Source: Bugula neritina
Taxonomy: Eukaryota; Bryozoa; Gymnolaemata; Cheilostomatida; Bugulidae
Assembly: GCA_964035545.1 (NCBI GenBank)
Contig: OZ037767.1
Location: 15,681,498-15,745,497, forward strand
Length of the DNA: 64,000 nucleotides
Direction of reading: 5' to 3'
The notes beneath the pieces were generated by a model. The model was not told the DNA's origin and ran no database searches. It saw nothing but the letters and a program-made list of their open reading frames with translations. Positions 43,251 to 57,180 of the stretch are shown here, in pieces (the stretch's first letter is position 1; each line of letters begins with the position of its first letter). A program made the translations under genes and the position numbers.

Positions 43251-43439
43251 TGCAAACGACCAATCTGTGTAACGATCCAGATCTCTCTCTCTCTGTAGCT
43301 GGCCAGCTGTGTGCTGGCCGTCTCCTTTATCTTATTTATATATATGTCGTACGTTTGATATTTCTTTTCTTTTTCTTTGTGGATTTTCCTTACTTATGTC
43401 ATTTTTGCATTATTATACTCTTTTATTTTATCAGAAAGT

Positions 43440-43463
43440 GGGGCTTTCTGCTGGTGGGGGCGG
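43440..43463 (+). other. el3 polypurine-tract position
   Basis: Same CTGCTGGTGGGGGCGG block as in el2, directly before the 3' LTR. Confidence 0.65.
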
Positions 43464-43808
43464 TGTAATGGGATTACGTAGCATAACAATGGGGTTGTCC
43501 CCATCTGTGTGGAATACTTATAACTATGTTTTACTATCCAATCAGAGGGACCGGAAGGCAAGGTTCCGGTCAAGTGACTGTGCGCGGGTTAGCTAGCAGA
43601 AACCATGTGTTGTTGAGAGCAGGGGCTCGTAGTAGTAACATGTGTTCATAATTGATTGATGTATTGTGGTATTTTGATGTGATGTTATAATTATGTTTAT
43701 CGAGTTAAATAAAGATATCGTACGCAAGCTCTACTAGTAATTGCTAGTTAAATTGAAACTAAATACGCAGGCAATCCACGCTTGATAATTGCGCTAAAAC
43801 TCACAACA
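43464..43808 (+). repeat. el3 3' LTR
   Basis: 345 bp, ends TCACAACA and is followed by ATAT (43809-43812). It differs from the 5' LTR by about a dozen substitutions and a one-base indel. Confidence 0.93.
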
Positions 43809-43943
43809 ATATTAATGTTTATTAAATTCACAACAGCTTATATAGCATAAATGTCAGCGTAACTAAAATATTGTATGAAACATAGATATTATACTGTAAA
43901 CATAAATATAATTGTAAATTTTACCTGCATCAGAAAGAAATTA

Positions 43944-44012
43944 CGTTCTTTGTCAGAAAACTCAATCAATAAGTTATTATTCTTTGTCAGAAAACTCATT
44001 CAATAAATTATT
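43944..44012 (+). repeat. Short tandem duplication
   Basis: Two copies of a ~35-base unit beginning TCTTTGTCAGAAAACTC, in non-coding sequence. Confidence 0.75.
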
Positions 44013-44088
44013 ATTTGTGTGATAACTTACTAAATTAAAATTGGGGTATAGTATCGTTGGTAAAAGAACCAACAGGTTGTTTAAACAT

Positions 44089-46929
44089 TTAAAATATATA
44101 ATTTAAAGATGTGTAACAGTAGAAACCTGGAGTAGTAATGAAACTAGTATTGCTGACCTCATTATGAATATAACAGAAGTTGTCTACACTATTAAATGAA
44201 AAGTAAACACAAAGGTCGCCATATTTAAACCAGACATAAGCACAAGATTCAGCTCCATTCACCTGTAACTTTTGTATAATAGACTGACTACACTGACTCT
44301 CACTAACTCTCTGATATTGAGAATATTTCTTTGTGAAATAAAATGTTTTCAGGCTTTGACTGTAGAGTATGAGAGAATCACGTGCTACAGTATACTGACT
44401 CAGTTTAGACTCTGCTTCCAGAGGAAGATTTAAAACTTGTATAGGTGGTATTAGTAGTATCTGACTAGTCTGATTGTAAATTAAATACCGAACTTCACCA
44501 TTGAATAATATTGTTGGTAAATCATTTAACACTCTGAGAACTTCTGAACTGATATTTGACTCACAAGTATAACTATAAATCTCAATTGATGTGCCAAAAT
44601 TATCCTCAATATGCAATTCTACTTTTGCTAAATCACTTTTGCCCTCCACACTGCTAAATCCTTGTGATTTCATCACTGGAAAATCAAAATAATTCAACAT
44701 GTCAGTTACATACCCAGGGTGTCCACTGTACTCATATGCCACAGTGTGAGTTGGATAGATACTAACAATAACAGAGTATACTTCAGTCAGTACACATTTA
44801 ACAACCAGTCTAATAGTCTCAGAGTCATGGTACAGAGAAAGATGTTTTGGGGTGTTCAGCATGATTGCTCGAGGTTCACTAAAGTGTCGAACTTTATCAG
44901 CTAACAAAGGGGATATATACTTGTGGAAGTCCACAATTGCCAATTTTGTAGGTTTGAAAATTAGAGAACAAAGATTTCTGTTGAAATTCAAAGAATTTAA
45001 TGCAATGGTCACCTTCATCAGCCACCAAAATGACAGACTTGTTAAACAGGAAGTGATGTATATTCAGATCAGTGAAGTGAGCATAAACAATATGACTGAT
45101 GGAAGCAAATGAAAGTAAGTTTTGCGTATGCAAACAACCTTGCAGCTGCACACCAGCTACTACTGTACAGTCTCCATAAGTTGTTTTGATGTAGCTGCCA
45201 TTATTTTAGTATAATCAGTTGGATGTTCAATAAAGGACATGATGTCATCAGTTAGTCCTCCAACTTCAATTTTGCCGACATAGCGAATGGGTCTTGGTAC
45301 ACTTTGGCTAGATTCATTCTTTTCTACAGTATATATTTAAACAAAATTCAGCTGTTTGATACATTGTTGAAGTGACTTTGAATCTAAGCATATTTTACGA
45401 TAAAAATCTTATTAAAATACAGGTGTACCTTTTCCAGATATTTTATAGACACTGTTTCTCCAGCCTCCACCACATATCTGACTAGTATTTCCTTTGCAAG
45501 GGTCTTTGCAGCTCGTTTCTTCACCGATTCCATACTTGTCGTACTCACTTCCACAGAAACAAGTGTCATCCGTCTGCAAACCAGCGTAGGGGTGACCTTG
45601 AAATACCAGCAGGGTTGATTAATATTCATGTCAATATTTTATTTGAATAAAAATTATGGTTTAATGAGCATATATATGTACTAGAAAATATATAAGTAGC
45701 AATTTTGCCATTATAACATAGTTACTTTTTCCTAAAATTATAGCAAATATATTATCGCTATATAGTGATAAAGAGCTGTGATTTCTAGTTAATGTGAATA
45801 AAACTTTGATTAATAAAATATTATTTGAGTATTCTTCAATTAATCCTAATATTCATAAATTTTTTTAGGACTATTCAAATAATTGCGTAATTAAATTTTC
45901 TTCTGATAATCCTAATATCATAGCATTTATATAAATAACAAAATGTTTATACTTGCTATTAATTAGGTAAACTTAAGCAAGCAGTTTCTGAACATGTATA
46001 ATATTTACACTTACTGAACAAATATTACAAGCAGCTAATTGCTTGTATACCTAATGTTTCTTTATTGATTTATTTACATTTGTTGAATCAGTTTACAACT
46101 AAGGCGATTATTAATATTAGTTGACTTTATGCTGGCTAACATATTAATTTGATATAATCAATTCACTTTAAATAATTTACTTTAATATGATACTCATAAC
46201 CAATGAAACAACTAGTTAGCCATGTATTTCAAAGTTATGTAGATATTTAATATATATTGCAACATGCAAATTTTCTTAAATATATTATGTGCACACATGC
46301 TAATATATACCAACTCACACAAGTTTATAGTCACCATACCTATGAGAAGATCCCTGATAGAAAGGGTTTTTGTTAAAGCGGGCTTCAGACTTATTCATAT
46401 GAGGCATAGGAGCAATTATGACTGGATGCTCTTCCTAACATCACCACTGGCTTATAATGGGGCTCAAACCCATTACTTTGTGCTTACTTGTAGGCAAACA
46501 CTCTGACCCCTATACCACTATGCTAGATACCGACTGCATGGCACAATTTAAATACTTGTAGCTCAGGTAAAATGTCTAAACTTTAAAGCAAGCACAATTA
46601 TTTTAAGTATAAGTATGTAGCAATCTTATTTCAGGATAATTGCAATTCCTTTGAAGTTTCAGGATATTGTGAGTTACTCCTGAAATGATTGCTAATTTAT
46701 TAGCTCTGCTTTATAGGTTATAATTTCACTATATTGTACAAAGTCAACTTCGTAAATGAATAGAATACTTACCTCTGTATATGCAGTAGCCAATACAAAG
46801 GTCGACTGTCATGTCATTGGAATCATACCTCAACGGTAGAGCTCTGGTTTGGGTGTCCTTGTAACAACCCATGTACACTGAACCATAAACTATAGGAACC
46901 AGTGCTATACACATCAGATATTGATGCAT
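44089..46929 (-). pseudogene. W2: secreted WSC / NHL-like / PAN-like protein gene with two frameshifts
   Basis: Exon 1 (46929-46773) starts with ATG and a signal peptide (MHQYLMCIALVPIVYG) and the first half of a WSC domain (GCYKDTQTRALPL). Exon 2 (45596-45429, phase 1-1) encodes the second half (TCFCGSEYDK, SQICGGGWRNSVYK). Exon 3 (45323-44089) encodes an NHL-like part (VILVADEGDHCIK), a long unassigned region and a C-terminal PAN/apple-like cysteine segment (ESCAYVWFKYGDLCVYF). Relative to W3, 16 bases are missing near 45180, and a further shift lies near 44900, so exon 3 needs three frames. Splice sites are otherwise good. If sequence errors explain the shifts, this would be the best intact member. 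Confidence 0.72.
46390..46545 (-). repeat. tRNA-derived SINE in W2 intron 1
   Basis: Minus strand shows TAGCATAGTGGTATAGGG (A-box-like) and GGGTTTGAGCCCC (B-box-like), followed by TTAGGAAGAGCATCCAGTC, similar to a conserved core of metazoan SINEs. No acceptor stem is visible. Confidence 0.5.
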
Positions 46930-47527
46930 CTTCTAGACAGCTGCTATAGTAATAAAAACAGTTTGTTTTTGTGTTATCCTAGCTAGACGCTTCTCAGTTA
47001 GACGCTACTAATTTATTTTGGTACAATATATATTTTATGTGCAATTTATTTTAATGTTATTGAAATATATATGTATAATTATTCTATATCTATATATTGT
47101 ACTATAAATATTCTTACAAGTATCAACACAAAGATAAAAATGTCTGTTTAACTTACTCTCTATAAGTATCAATAGTGAAAATAATATACTGATTTGGTTA
47201 TTACTCAATTTTTAATAAATAAGAAGTTTTTAATTCACAAATAACTGTGCTGCATTTTCTTGTGGGTCAAATAAATTTGATTGAAATAATACATATTATG
47301 TTCTTTAAAACAATGTCACCTAAAAATCATAATAAAACCATCTGTTATAAATATTATTTATAGATCAGTAATTACACAACCTACAAATATTTATAATAAA
47401 TTTCCAAATAAGCTTCAAATAAACAATATCTTTGATTTTTATTTTATTGAATTGTTGATACACAAATATAATATAGCAATCTACAGTCTGTAATAAATAC
47501 AGACTCTGTATATATATAGTAGTTTAT

Positions 47528-47620
<93 letters not shown>

Positions 47621-47726
47621 ATTTCAGAGTCTTTTTAAGAGTTATATGCACACATAGAATAAAGTACAGTCATTTACTAATATACACCCACAAACCATTT
47701 CTGATAATGAAATACTAATTTCACTA
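46930..47726. other. Spacer with AT/GT microsatellite
   Basis: Non-coding spacer upstream of W2 and W3. An (AT)n followed by (GT)n tract spans about 47525-47620. Confidence 0.8.
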
Positions 47727-48103
47727 AAGTTCAGAGCTTCCCAGCTCTATGTAGTCCTTTAATCAGCTATATACCACATGAAAAATAAAACTGTTCGTAT
47801 TTTGTAATTTAACAAAACAATATTCCACTATAAAATGAATAAAGTTTGTTACTAACTTACTGTTGTAGCATTTACGAAGTGAACTTATTGAAAAAGCTTA
47901 TAACAATGCCCACATACAACAAAAATTTTCATTTATAGATTTTTCCTTATTATTCCCATGTTGAAAATTTTGTTCTTACAGTTTAAAGTGCCGGCAACTT
48001 AAGAGATGTACTTATAATATTTACTTTGCAATTATTAAGTAACATGAAGTGTGTTATATAGCAGCAAGATCGTCGGATATAGAAAATTGGTAAAGTATAT
48101 GTA

Positions 48104-50669
48104 CACAGTTGGTTTAAGGTCATACTTTTCATTTTCTGGCTCTTTGCCAGGTGCTTTATGTTCTATATGAACAATGTTCCACTGATAGCTCGAACAGGTT
48201 GAATGTCACAAGAACAAAAAAAATATGAAAAGATAAAGAAACTTATGTTCTCCAATATACTTTTTTATTTTTTTCAAAAGCCAATTCATGTTTAAGTTAT
48301 AGCTTGTTGAAAAACATAGTCCCCCTTCCACATTCTTTTCAATTTATACGCTCCTGACTTGTTATTGTGTCTCAATATGCCTTGTATTTGAGTGCTTGTT
48401 AGTCTCGCTTCACTAACTTTGCCTATACTTCACAAGTGCCAGTGCTGCTCGCTCAAAAGCTAAATGCTATAAACTGATCAGCTAAAACCCAATCTTGTAT
48501 TCCTAGGTTGGTTGGCCTAAACAAAACGATAGTCAAATCATGATTTCATGTTTTAAAAATTTACTCTATTCTAACCTGCTGCCTAGCTAGTTCTATTTTT
48601 GATGTATAATTACAAAATTTGTGATACATTTTTTTGGCAACCATGTGATTTATAAAATGCAGTAATGGTACTTATAATATTATATTATTATCATTATAAT
48701 ATATTATATAGTATTATGTGTGTTTTTATTATACTGCATAATATCTATTTTATTATTGTTGTTGTGCAAACAAGTGCAATTAACCTAGTTTTCAAAATGT
48801 ACCTCTAAATTATCAGAATGTCAGTTTAGATATTTTCATGCTTTGTAAGGTAAACCTAAAAAAAGAGGCTGTATTCCCAAAGTAAAGGGTGTTGAACTAT
48901 GAACTATATTAGATTAGCCACTCTGCTACCAAGTGCATCAGTATAATATTATATGAATAGCTCTGATGCTTTGTCTCCGGTGACTGGCTGCGATATGATA
49001 ACTTGGCCAACTTCCAAGAGTTTAAAATTGGCGCAATTATTCAAGAGGTTACATACTGCACAAAGCTAGCAGTGATAGTAACCTTGCTATTGGCAGTACT
49101 TATTACAACTGCCAGCATATAAGCTGCATTGTAGAATGCCGTTGGGGTAGGCTAGTAAAACCAAATTCTGCTCTCTAATATACCTTAGACACAATGCAGC
49201 AACATAATTGTTCATTTCAAATTACATTGACACCCTTACATGAGCTGTGGGCTTCATAAAGATTCATATGATTAGAGATTTATGCTATAGGCTAGCTATT
49301 ATGAAAATAACACACCATTGTCAAAGTTAACTTCAAGTATGTTGTTTTCCAGAAACTCAGTAATGTCCATTTATCTCTCGCATACAAATACTTATGTAAT
49401 AGCATACAGTTTAAGTTTTATTTTAGAGCACATCTGCAAACTCTACAATAAGAGCTTGCTTTACCAGTCTATTTCAGACCTGTTTTTGTAGCTAGTAATA
49501 CGCAAGCTACTTATTTTTAAACTTTTGGGTTATTTGTTCAAAACCATTAGCTTTGCTAGTAACCCGAGACTATTGCAACAGTTGACTGCTATCAACATGA
49601 ATTGACAGCTTAATAATTATAACCCATTTGCGCGCCGAAATATTTATGTAATGATAGTCACTCATATAGTGCGCATCTTATTAACGATGATTGCGTGGTC
49701 CAGAGGTTAGTGGCGTCAGCGACGAGTTGGTTGGTCATGGTTCAACCCTGTTTTGTTGCATTTTTTTTTTGTCAACTTATGCAAATCCTACGCATGTATA
49801 ATAAATATGGCTATAATTGTAAAGTTTTTTTTTAACTTTTGTTCAACAGTAAGACAACATACATGCATAATAATTAGATACTGAACACTGGACTAAACCT
49901 TAAATTGATCTTATAGAATACAATGTACTTAAAATAATCATGTGAATTAGAGAAACTGAAAGTACACCTGCTGTGCTATAGACAGACCTTTACTGACAAG
50001 ACTGCAAAGTGAAGTGATTTAGCTGAAATTAACTCTGCCAAACAAACAAAGAATTATGTTGTGCTGAGGCATTTTCAATATATTATTGTAACATAGTGAG
50101 ATGATTCAGCTAAGTGCTAATGTAAAACAGGGAACATTATATTGGCAGAAATCCAATAGATTGCCAATTTGTGCGAGAGTGTACTATATGTTATTGTGAT
50201 AGCGCGCAGAGCGGCAAACGTACAAGGAATGCTATAATTAGTCACAGGAGCGTAGCTAGAACCACCATATGAAGAATTTAGAAAATTGCAGTGAAACTTG
50301 CAAAATGGTGTATGTTTTTACCAAATTGTGAAGAGCATAAACAGAATTTCAAAAAACAAAGAAAGTATATTAGAGAAAACATATCAAGGAATGTCAAGTT
50401 TAACTTTTAGACTTTATAAAATGAATCCCCTGTGCTACAGCAGTGGAACATGGAGGGTGTAAAATTTTACTTATTATGCAACAACTTTCTCAGAAAATTT
50501 TTTGTTGAAAAATTAAAAAAGTATATGAAAGAGGAATGCAAGAGCTATCTTTTCATGTAAAATTTGTTAATGTGAGACAAAAACTGTTCGAGCTATCCCC
50601 TGGAAACCGTTTATATATAACATAAAGCAGTGCCTGAATCTGGAAAGTAATGACCTTAAACCAACTGTG
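48104..50669 (+). mobile_element. L copy D: complete 2566-bp copy
   Basis: Same termini as A and B and the same orientation as B. The element is flanked by TA on both sides (2-bp duplication). The homologous W1 locus near 15540 has the empty site, so insertion came after the W1/W3 duplication, or was lost from W1. Confidence 0.9.
49693..49750 (+). other. tRNA-like segment inside L copy D
   Basis: A-box-like TGGTCCAGAGG and B-box GGTTCAACCC (49739-49748), as in copy B. Confidence 0.5.
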
Positions 50670-52437
50670 TATTATTTATAATAAATAAATACAGAATACA
50701 AAGATAATTCATGCTATTATAGTGTCATAAAAAGTATGAAAAATCTATATTCATGCTAATAGTGACAGTAAACATTTGAATGTCTGATAATTTTTAACTT
50801 TGTCAAATATTTCATGCTATTATAGATGATGAAATGTTGGTATCTTGTTTCATTAAGATTCTCTTGATGTTATAATAAAGTTGTTGTGTAACTGAGAGTG
50901 GGCGAATAATTTCAATGCATCTTGTCATAATAGATACACCAATTATTGAAAAACAACTATAAAAGTAATATCTTTACGTATAATCTTTGTTTCAACATTA
51001 ACCTAAAAAGATGTAAATAGTCAATATTTATATTATTTTATTTTATTTATATTATTTTATATATGTCAATGTTAGAACACCAATATAATAATAATTATAT
51101 TGATAATCATAATAATATGTTTTGCTTATAAGCACCACCTATATAGCAAAAATATAAAATTGCCATCTTAAAGCAGCATACCCATACAATGTAGCACAAT
51201 TTATCCCGATTCATTCTAAATTATAGACAGATCTAATAAACAAATACTAGTATATGCGAGTTGTTGATATGTTACATAAAGTAACATATTATTAAAAACA
51301 TCAAAATATATCATTCATTATAACACATGTTGACGAAAATTAATTTAAGAAAATGTCTATAAAAAATTATTTCGCTACAAAAAGTTGTTTAAACTATTAT
51401 CTAAAGTAAAGTTTAAAACTAATTATACAATTTATAATTGTGCGGCCTAAAGTGTGCAGTATATATTAGGTGTGGGATGTTTGCAATTTGTAATCAATTA
51501 TATTTACTTTGCGATTCATTAATAATATGATTTATTTTTCCAAACAAGCTGTATCCTTATATTTGAAAATAGATTCATAAAATAAATATATAGTCTAAGC
51601 CTTTTAGGATAAGGTTAGACTAGATTTGCAATTTCACAGGCAAACCAAGTTGTGTATCTTACATATGTGCAAACTAATTAAAGTATTTTGCATTCCAAAA
51701 TAAATCTCTACCCTAGAAATAAAAGTTATTACAAACTCAAAGCCAATTTACTGCATAGTTAAAGGCTGAACTGGCTAGACATAGTAATAATGAAATATTG
51801 CCAGCTAAGGCTTGGTAAGATATGCTTTGCTTCGGTTAGCTTCGTAAGATCTAAAATACGAAAAACATGTTCAATAACTTTAAAAATTTTCAAAGGTCAA
51901 TTTCAATATAGTTTATTATATCTGTTTTTATATCTAAACTAAAAAGTTATGTTTTGACTTACATTGTGAATATTTTATATTTTTATATTTTGCTTTAATT
52001 TTATCTATTCAAAACTTTTTATTATAGATTTTATTTTTTTTTAAATACTTGCGTCTGTTAGTTCAAACTTTTTTTTACAAAACATTGACTAATTTAGTTG
52101 TATAATTTAAGTGCTGCTGCAACTCTGGCTGTGTTGGCATCTGGTGTACACTCTCAACCAGCTGTTTAGTTGTTACAAGGACTGTGTTGAATACAACAAA
52201 CATGGTGAAGCAGAGGAAACTGAGTGTCGTAGAGCATGCAGAGGGAACAGTAGTCAAATGTGTGGTGGAACATGGAGGAACAGTATCTACAAGACTTTCC
52301 CAGGTAATGTGATTGGTTTATAAACAGTTGTCCTTCAAATTAATTGTTATTGTTTCTATGTATAATAAACTATGATATACTGATTATTCATCTATATATA
52401 ATATATAAATCAATTATTCTTATAGATATTATATTGT

Positions 52438-52800
52438 AAGTGATAGGACCAATGTTAGGGAGCCAGTTTAATAGAACCAGTACTATGGGACCAGCTTGTT
52501 ATAAGACCAGTATTGTAGTTCCAACACTGTAGGACCAGTTTATTATGTTATATAGGACCATGCAGTAATGTAGGGCTATAAGTAATATAGGACCAGCTTA
52601 CTATAGGCCTATTGTAGGTAATATAGGATCAGTATATTATAGGACCAGTATTATGGGACCAGCTTATTTTAAGAAGACCGGTATTATATAGGACTAGTAA
52701 TAAAGGAGGGGTTTAATAGGACCGGCTTTATAAGAACAGTAATATAGGACGGCTGTTATATAAAGCCAGTAATATAAGACTGGTGTTATATAAAACCAGT
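52438..52800 (+). repeat. Degenerate AGGACCAG minisatellite in W3 intron
   Basis: Irregular units of roughly 16-25 bases around TATAGGACCAGTATTAT recur over 360 bases. The W1 copy lacks it because of its deletion. Confidence 0.75.
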
Positions 52801-53124
52801 ATCAATGGACAAGCATATATAATGTATTCTAAAGGCAGTTATAATATATTTGTTCCTGCCATGCAAGTTAAATTCACAAACTGTGTAACTATAAAATTTT
52901 ACAGTTTAGATCATAGACTTGTAATCAGAGCATGTTACTATAATATTATAGAAGAAATTTGCTATTTCACTTCCTTTGAAAACGACCTGAACTAACAAAG
53001 CTGACAGCATAAAAGTGATAATTGGGAAAGCGTTGACAATATAAATATAAACCTATTGGAATGTCATCTATAGTCGCTCAAGTCATAACTAAATAATGAT
53101 GTTTACAAAGAGTTATTAATCCTT

Positions 53125-53260
53125 TTGATTGTTATTTTGAACTCGGCCGATTAAGTTTTTTTACGAGTGACTTTCATAATGCAATGCAACTTGAAGAAAT
53201 TTTAACTCTGCAACATTGAATTTCTGACTAGAAATTGTTAAAGTATAAAAAAAACTTAAC
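53125..53260 (+). repeat. Dispersed repeat (partner at 63820-63970)
   Basis: Shares GATTGTTATT, GATTAAGTT, GCAATGCAACT and TTGAATTTCT in the same order with 63820-63970, roughly two-thirds alike over ~130 bases. Family unknown. Confidence 0.55.
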
Positions 53261-54975
53261 TCATACAATACCTACCGCAGTCCATATAAGGTACCGCAAT
53301 TTAAATTAAATATTCTATATTGCAAAAGTGCTATCAAGGAAATGTTTATTGTTACAGTTTTTTAAAAATCAAATAAACTCATTTTCTCACGTTCGAAAGT
53401 TGCCATTTTGCTAAGAATGTAGTTATTGCATTATATAAGCGCTTTGTAGATATGATAAATATTGTTCGTTTACATTAGAGGCCAAAATGTTGGACTTGCA
53501 TGAAATCAAACAAGTTTTAAAATAATAAAACAAATTTGAACATACCATAGTACAATATTTAACACATAATTATAATTTAATTATTGAATTTGATCTTTGT
53601 CAAACAAGCCCTAAGCTAATTCATGTAGCGCTAATCAATATTCAAGTCATATATAATGTCTGTTTAAAGTATTATAAAAGTATTCAAAAAGATGAAGTTT
53701 CAACAAACTAACAAAACTTTTGGAGAATTACAGCAATACTGGATAAAATTCTTCAATTTGGTTTTTACATGAACAGTTTCATAAATTGCTAAATTGTTGA
53801 ATGGATGTTTTACTATATTATTATATATGAGTTAAACAGCAATTTTCTGTTATAAATGCCGTATTGGTAATATGTTAGTCATAATTGCCCTTGTGCCCTG
53901 ATTATAAAAAGCAAATATTTAGTCCGTTTAAAAAACCTTTCCATCAGTAGTTCTTACAGATATATAAAATCTACCTGAGTTTTATACAATGTGTACCTAT
54001 TTGTAGGTCAAAGGTTAATAATTGATTCAGCAGACGGTCCAATCAACACTCCTTACCAGGCCACTAGTCACACTGAGGTCAAGAAAATGACTAACCATTA
54101 CATCATATCCTTTATTGAACATCCAACTGATTCTACTAAAATAATAACAGCTACATCAAAACAGCTTGTAGAGATCAATCACCATGGAAACTGTACAGTA
54201 GTAGCTGGTGTGCAGCTACAAGGTTGTGCTTATTTGCAAAATTCCTACACATTCACCTTAATTAGTCATATTATATTTGCCAACCTGTCAAAATTCAACC
54301 TTTTACAATCTCACAAGAAACAGTTTATTTGTGTAGCCGACCAATCAGAGCACTGTATAAAAGCAGTAAATCTTGATGACCTACTAAATGTAAACTATGC
54401 TATGATTGGTCAATGCGGTGAAGCAGGTACTCTCATTGCATTTCAAACATACTCTCGCATCTCTGATATTAGACTTGATTCACCAACTCACATGGCAATT
54501 TTATACTTTGCAGACGTCACACTGCTAATCATAAATTGTGTGAAAAACAATAATGTCTACTCCGTAATTTTAAACATCTATCCCTCATATTGTGTTATAC
54601 ATGGGTACTACGGTGTTCAGTTTGGTTTTATAACTGGCTTTGCCAACAACTTTCATTATCCAACAGCTCATTCATTTGGAGTTGTTTCACTTACGGGTGA
54701 AATTAAAACATGTGAAGCTAAATCTCTAGTTCACAAAAACACCAACACTGTCAGCTTTGAGTGGAGCAACAATTGCATACCTAAATTGTTGTGGATAGAC
54801 AACAGCTGTTTGTAAACAAAGGAAAACTGAAAAGATTCAAAGTGAGTGGCAGCAATGTTGGACTAGTAGATGTTGTGGTGACTGGTCTGAACACTGACCT
54901 TGACCTCATATCCGCCACATCATCTGAGAGTAATTCAGTATATATTTTCCTAGAATGTTGTTTAGCAGCATAAAA

Positions 54976-57180
54976 AAACTGCCTATGCACAACATACTTT
55001 GCATCTGTTTAGTATCTCGTAATTAGACATAAAAAAGTCAAAGCCAATTATAAGGCAAAAGACCATAATACTGTACTATCATTGGATAGTTCTTCATCAA
55101 TAAACAGGTAGTCGCCAGTGGTGGATATGAACCCCTCCTAGATGTTTCTCGTACTTCTTCCTCAAAAAACATTTTCATTAAGCCAAAGAGAAATAATAAT
55201 ACACTTTTTTAGTTGACACTTTTTAATTTCTGACTGATATTTCACCTTATTTCCAATTATAATTAACTTTTAAACGGCACTTTTCTTTGTAGTAATTCCT
55301 ACCCTTTAGACTGTGTACTTTGAAATGAGTCTGTTTTACTCGTTACATAAAGTATAGTTGCACTGGCTACAGGTTGACACAAAAGCAAGCCTATCTTGAT
55401 AAAATCATGCGCAAATGTAGAAACTACCGAGGAGTTTGTTCCTCATAATTAGAAATTGACAAATTATTTTTTAATCCGTTTAAAAGCATCTGGTTAGGGA
55501 AGCATATGCCGTGTTCAATTTGTTATTCTAGCATTAACAATAACAGAATGCAATAATTATAAGTTTATGAAAGTAATTTGTTTTCTTTCTAATTACAAAT
55601 ATAATACTTTAGTATATATTATTGTAAATTTATAAGGCTTGCATTAGGAATAACGCAGCTAAAACATCATTTTCCTTAAAGTCTTAAAAATATATAAGTA
55701 TAACATAATACACTATGCCAATAAACTTATTAAAGTACCAAGCAAGTTTAGCTAGTTTAAGAAAAATTACACTAGGTAAATTACCATTATTTATAGAATG
55801 CTTGCTGATATTAGCTTTTGATGTAATTAAAGTAAATTATTATTTATCTTTCTAGCTAAGGATTTCTTGCGGTAAGTTTTGCTTTTATGCATGGAGAAAT
55901 GTCGTAACAAACGAGTTAAATTTTTATAGCACATAAAAATGTAATCTATAAGTCGAAGATATTTAAACTTAGCCATTAACTCATTTTAATTATAAATGTC
56001 TTGCAATGTAGCCTAAATCTAATACAATACAAAATATATACCAGTATATATAATATATTTTTACCATATGCTGTTAATTACAGTATTTGTAAAACAAATT
56101 TTATGCTCATTAATTAAATGCAACAAATAAAATTATAAAATACTAATAATGTTGAATAAATAAATTCAATAATTCCTTTTCTATTTAAATGGCTGCATAA
56201 TTTCTTGCAAGGTTGTATAAAGGAGTTGTGGCCTACAACTTATTATGTGTTCAATTGCCACATATGTCTTAGGAAGAAGAAAACTCCCCAAAAATTCTTA
56301 GTTTGAAAATTCTAGTATAATTAAAATCACTTAATATATGTCTTTGAAATGCATTTTGCCACTCTGCAAAATTGCAGGAACAAATATTGCATGAAGTAAT
56401 AAATGATTTATGAAGTAATTAACAAACCAATGTAAAAACTGTTGTTGTATATAGAACACAACATATTGATTTTCTTCAATTTCCACATCAAATCTATATA
56501 TTCATTTATATCTAACCAATGCTAATAAACTAAACATGCATGCATACAAATATTTGCATCATATGCAAGTAATATTAGCTAATTAGCAACTATAGCATTT
56601 TTTTCATTATCTTTATTGCTTGCATATGTCTGAGTATTATTAAAATAAGGTTTTTATTTGCAACTTTGCACCACAAATTACATAAAATCTAAAAACTTGA
56701 GTTGTGACATAGGGCTACCTATACACAAATAGACCTTCATAAAACTCTCCAATTACTATTTATTGGCATCAGCATATAAAAAGTAAGATCATTAGGAATA
56801 ATTATCATGAGGTATGATCTATGATTTGCATTATCCATATATAGTTTAATATCAATATGATATATTATTATTGCTGATAGTCTATGTTATAGTTAAATTT
56901 ATACTTATCTTTACAGTTACCTATAGTAGCACTTATTAGTTATTTGTGGTAGCCAAACTAATGTTTAATATTAATAAATTAAACTGAGTATCATAAAAGT
57001 GTTACTAAAAATTTTAATTATAATCGTAATGGTGATCATATTACTTTATTATAATTATTATATTTTATCATTAATGCTAAACTGAGTTAATGTATATACT
57101 TTGAGTTTTACTATTACTCATTATATTTACACTTATAGTAAAACTAAATATGTAAAAGTTATACTTATACTATTATTATT
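54976..57180. other. Non-coding AT-rich stretch
   Basis: No gene, RNA or convincing mobile element was recognised. Possible highly decayed SINE near 55090-55150. Confidence 0.55.

Larger units (their letters stand above)
38615..43808 (+). mobile_element. el3: second Gypsy family, internally deleted copy
   Basis: It is bounded by LTRs of about 346 bp and a 4-bp duplication ATAT (38611-38614 and 43809-43812). The LTR is unrelated in sequence to el2 except for general features, but gag, protease, integrase fragments and ORF3 are clearly homologous. RT, RNase H and the integrase catalytic core are absent, leaving 5.2 kb. The two LTRs differ at about a dozen positions, so it is older than el2. 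It would need proteins from another element. Confidence 0.92.
47727..52110. repeat. Duplicated 5' flank of W3, interrupted by L copy D
   Basis: Matches 15175-16966 on the same strand at both sides of L copy D (47727-48103 and 50670-52110). No gene is seen in it. Confidence 0.8.
52111..54975 (+). pseudogene. W3: WSC/NHL-like gene copy, broken
   Basis: Exon 1 and exon 2 are fused (52111-52303): the first intron and half of the WSC domain are deleted, leaving CYKD joined directly to CVEYNKHGEAEE. The start codon position is GTG, with no ATG. Exon 3 starts at 54007 (phase 1) and is open to 54815 with the NHL-like block (CTVVAGVQLQGC, ICVADQSEHCIK). A 2-base difference from W1 near 54785 shifts the frame, and the remaining PAN-like end is truncated by a stop at 54973. 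The long intron 52304-54006 includes a minisatellite. Confidence 0.75.
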
